Source: Azospirillum humicireducens
GTDB lineage: Bacteria > Pseudomonadota > Alphaproteobacteria > Azospirillales > Azospirillaceae
DNA length: 35,189 bases
Assembly: GCF_001639105.2 (NCBI RefSeq)
Contig: NZ_CP028902.1
Span: 3,350-38,538 of the forward strand
Direction: 5' to 3'
The position numbers and the translations under genes were made by a program. Below, one piece after another: positions 33,069 to 35,189 of this stretch (positions are counted from its first letter, which is position 1; every line of letters begins with the position of its first letter). The notes under the pieces were generated by a model. It ran no database searches. It saw only the letters and a program-made list of their open reading frames with translations, and was not told the DNA's origin.

Positions 33069-33139
33069 CCGACCTGCGCCCGGTTCCGCGCCGGGCCCGC
33101 ACCCCATCCCCATCGTCGCCCAACCCAGGGAGAGCCGCC

Positions 33140-34327
33140 GTGGCCAATATCCTCGTCATGATTCCGTCGGGCGAAGTCTACGATCACGACTGCGTGCGCT
33201 GGTACAGTTACCAGGACATTCAGCGCAGCATCGGTCATTATCACAACATCGGCGACGCCTTCGTCTTCGACTCCTCGTTGAAGCTGCTGACCTACGACAA
33301 GCTGGATGTGCTGGAGATCCGCGAATTCCGGCAGGAGGCCGTCGACCGGATCAATGCCGAGTATGATTACGTCTTCCTGCGCGGCAGCAACTACATCCAC
33401 GATTCGATGGACTGGCCGGCGGCGACCATCCAGGTGCTGGCCAAGCTGCGAATCCCCGTCATCGCCTTCGGCGTCGGTGCCCAGGCGCCGGCGACCGGCA
33501 AGCTGACGCTGACCGAGGAAAGCAAGCGCATCTGGCGGATGATCGCCGACAGGTCGACGACGCTCGGCGTGCGCGGCACCTACACCGCCGAAGTGCTGTG
33601 GGACCTCGGCATCAAGAACACCCGCATCGTCGGCTGTCCGACCGCCTTCCGCAACCGCGATCCGGAACTGCGCATCGACCTGCCGGCTCTGGACAGCGTG
33701 CGCAAGGTCGGCATCACCATGCGCCGCGAAGTCTCCAAGCATTATTCGCCGGACGTGCGCAAGTATCTGGAACGGCACCGCGACTTCGTGAAGGACATCT
33801 CCCGCCGCTTCGACACCGTGCTGATGATGCAGGGCGAGGTGGAGGAGAAGAAGCTGCTGTGGGGCACCGGGGAGCAGAAGGCGGAGGCCTGGACGCACCT
33901 GCATGACAGCGCCTGGCTGAAGCAGTGGTATTTCGACGACGAGATGGACACGCTGTACCGCGAGCGCCTGTGGTACTCGGACGTCGTCGCCGATTACGAG
34001 AGCCTCGTGCGGTCGAAGGATCTGGTGCTGGGCTACCGTCTGCACGGCAATCTGATGGCCCTGTCGAACGCCACGCCGTCGGTCTATTTCAGCTATGACA
34101 GCCGCACGGCTGAGTTCGCGGAGACCTTCGCGATCCCCTGCTACAACGTCTACTCGGACAAGCCCTTTGTCCTTGAGGAATACTGGGACCAGAGCCTGTT
34201 CGAGAAGTTCAACCGCACCTACTACCAGCGCTATCGCGACATGCGGGAATTCCTGGACGAGAATTACGTCCCCCACCGCATGCCGAGCCATACCCTGCGC
34301 CGCAGCACCGAGCGCAAGGCGGCGTGA
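33140..34327 (+). CDS. Polysaccharide pyruvyl transferase family protein
   Basis: 395 residues from a GTG at 33140 with AGGGAGA six bases upstream; the frame is open for 400 bases more upstream but lies there over the GT4 gene. N-domain: MANILVMIPSGEV, HNIGDAFVFDSS, DYVFLRGSNYIHDS and FGVGAQAP. C-domain: KDLVLGYRLHGNLMALSNATP, the histidine-containing donor-site motif of the family, then YFSYDSRTAEFAETF. Members add pyruvate ketals from phosphoenolpyruvate to sugars, giving negative, calcium-binding glycans; some relatives are glycosyltransferase-like. The anionic product would fit with a calcium-binding RTX protein from the same locus. Confidence 0.85.
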   Translation: MANILVMIPSGEVYDHDCVRWYSYQDIQRSIGHYHNIGDAFVFDSSLKLLTYDKLDVLEIREFRQEAVDRINAEYDYVFLRGSNYIHDSMDWPAATIQVLAKLRIPVIAFGVGAQAPATGKLTLTEESKRIWRMIADRSTTLGVRGTYTAEVLWDLGIKNTRIVGCPTAFRNRDPELRIDLPALDSVRKVGITMRREVSKHYSPDVRKYLERHRDFVKDISRRFDTVLMMQGEVEEKKLLWGTGEQKAEAWTHLHDSAWLKQWYFDDEMDTLYRERLWYSDVVADYESLVRSKDLVLGYRLHGNLMALSNATPSVYFSYDSRTAEFAETFAIPCYNVYSDKPFVLEEYWDQSLFEKFNRTYYQRYRDMREFLDENYVPHRMPSHTLRRSTERKAA

Positions 34328-34362
34328 GCCCGCAAATCCCCACTCCAACCGGAACGGGTCCG

Positions 34363-35148
34363 ATGTCTGCCACCGCAAAGATCGTCGAGCTTCACGACCC
34401 CGCCGCCGCGGCCGAGGCGCCGCAGGGGGCGGCCATCGTCGGCCACATCGACGCCCTGCAGGGCGGGCGCGTCTTCGGCTGGGGCTGGGACGGCAATCAT
34501 CCCGGCGACCGGCTTGAGGTGGAACTGCGGCTGGAGCGGGACGGCGGTCCGCCGGTGACGCTGGCGCGGGTGCTGGCCGACCGGCCGCGGGCCGATCTGG
34601 CCGGCGGCGGCATCGGCGACGGCGCGCACGCCTTCGAAGCCGAACTGACCCTGCCCGAGGGGGCCGATCCGTCGCGGGTGGTCGCCGTCGTCCGCTCGCC
34701 CTCCACCGGCGAGACCGTGACCTTCGCGCAGCCCAACCCGGAGGACCAGCGGCTCGACCGCCTGCTGGGGCCGCATCTGCAGCGCATCGGCGAGCGGATC
34801 GACGCGCTTCGCCGCGACCAGCGCCAGCTTGCCGCGTCCCAGCAGACCCTCGGCCGGCTTCTGCGCGATGCCGGCGAAGGGGTGGCGGCTCTGCGCACCG
34901 ACGCCACCCGCCTGGAAACTGCGCAGGCGGAGCGGACCGAGACCCTGGCCGCAACCCTGCAGGAGCTGACAGAGCGCGTCGGCGGTCTGGAGGTGTTCCT
35001 GATGAGGATTGACCAGACCCTGCGCGGGCTGGATGGCGCCGCAGCCGAAAAGAGCCCTCGGGCGGGCTGGTCGCCGTTGCTGACCGTGCTGGGATCGACG
35101 GCCGGGGCCTTCATCGCCGTGCTGGCCGGCTGGTTGACGCTGCATTGA
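34363..35148 (+). CDS. GW-D domain protein with coiled coil and C-terminal membrane anchor
   Basis: 261 residues from the ATG at 34363 (GGAACGGG seven bases upstream). A GTG at 34324 overlapping the previous stop (GTGA) is an alternative that adds 13 residues. A GW-D domain covers about 22-110 (GHIDALQGGRVFGWGWDGN ... RADLAGGGIGDGAHAFEAEL). A long coiled coil follows (about 125-220, DQRLDRLLGPHLQRIGERI onward). A single hydrophobic helix ends the protein (about 236-259, LLTVLGSTAGAFIAVLAGW), leaving three residues, so it is a tail-anchored protein with the bulk probably in the cytoplasm. I do not know a named family; it looks like a membrane scaffold for the glycan enzymes. Confidence 0.75.
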   Translation: MSATAKIVELHDPAAAAEAPQGAAIVGHIDALQGGRVFGWGWDGNHPGDRLEVELRLERDGGPPVTLARVLADRPRADLAGGGIGDGAHAFEAELTLPEGADPSRVVAVVRSPSTGETVTFAQPNPEDQRLDRLLGPHLQRIGERIDALRRDQRQLAASQQTLGRLLRDAGEGVAALRTDATRLETAQAERTETLAATLQELTERVGGLEVFLMRIDQTLRGLDGAAAEKSPRAGWSPLLTVLGSTAGAFIAVLAGWLTLH

Positions 35149-35163
35149 GCGGCAAAGTTCCGC
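35147..35163 (+). other. Short hairpin at the end of the glycan operon
   Basis: AGCGG and CCGCT flank the 7-base loop CAAAGTT and overlap the stop codon of the last gene. There is no T-run, so it is at best a weak terminator. The remaining bases to the window edge show nothing further. Confidence 0.25.
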
Positions 35164-35189
35164 TAGTTCTACTGTGTCATAAAACCTGG

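Noticed and set aside
1..35189. tRNA, rRNA, insertion sequences, phage genes, attachment sites
   Set aside because: No transposase, integrase, terminal repeats or RNA-gene pattern was recognised on reading either strand.

Overview
The window is high-GC DNA with long, tightly packed genes, many of them overlapping by 1-4 bases. Gene content points to an alphaproteobacterium of the Rhodospirillales/Azospirillum type: a Che3-like chemosensory cluster, an LdtR-like MarR regulator, an exoB-type epimerase, a DUF2336 protein, and an RTX/type I secretion locus beside glycan genes. The taxonomic call is inferred from family resemblance, not from a marker gene.

Left third (1-9184, all minus strand): one chemosensory operon. 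In transcription order it is cheW, cheR with TPRs, cheW, a membrane chemoreceptor, a CheA-receiver hybrid kinase, cheB, a double-receiver protein, and a PAS-bearing protein that runs off the left edge and is probably a histidine kinase. There is no flagellar gene and no free-standing single-domain CheY. The layout matches Wsp/'alternative cellular function' systems and most closely the Che3 pathway of Rhodospirillum centenum, which controls cyst formation. Here the CheS3-like kinase appears to be split into a REC-REC protein and a separate kinase.

Middle (9185-20336): a MaoC-type dehydratase; a 48-residue membrane peptide; a minus-strand gene of unknown function that looks frameshifted; a PAS-rich hybrid histidine kinase with a TTG start; an FMN-dependent L-lactate dehydrogenase; a 57-residue basic protein; a NIT-ANTAR (nitrate-sensing antiterminator) protein; and a galE - MarR (LdtR-like) - DUF2336 operon.

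Right third (20337-35148, all plus strand): a type I secretion ABC transporter and membrane-fusion protein, a strong terminator, an AT-rich hairpin-laden leader, and a 273-residue RTX protein that is almost entirely 20 tandem calcium-binding nonapeptides plus a secretion tail. A second terminator-like hairpin follows. Then comes a glycan operon: a GT2 fusion, a methyltransferase, a GT4, a GT2-like protein that has lost its catalytic acidic residues, a second GT4, a polysaccharide pyruvyltransferase and a tail-anchored coiled-coil protein. Three of these proteins share a 'GW-D' beta-type domain. Linking an RTX protein, its T1SS and glycosyltransferases/pyruvyltransferase recalls the ExpE1/ExpD1/ExpD2 galactoglucan locus of Sinorhizobium meliloti and the S-layer locus of Caulobacter. 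The best candidate for an undescribed system here is a calcium-binding secreted matrix protein made together with a dedicated surface glycan. No TolC, Wzx, Wzy or Wza homologue is in the window, so export of the glycan cannot be read from this sequence.
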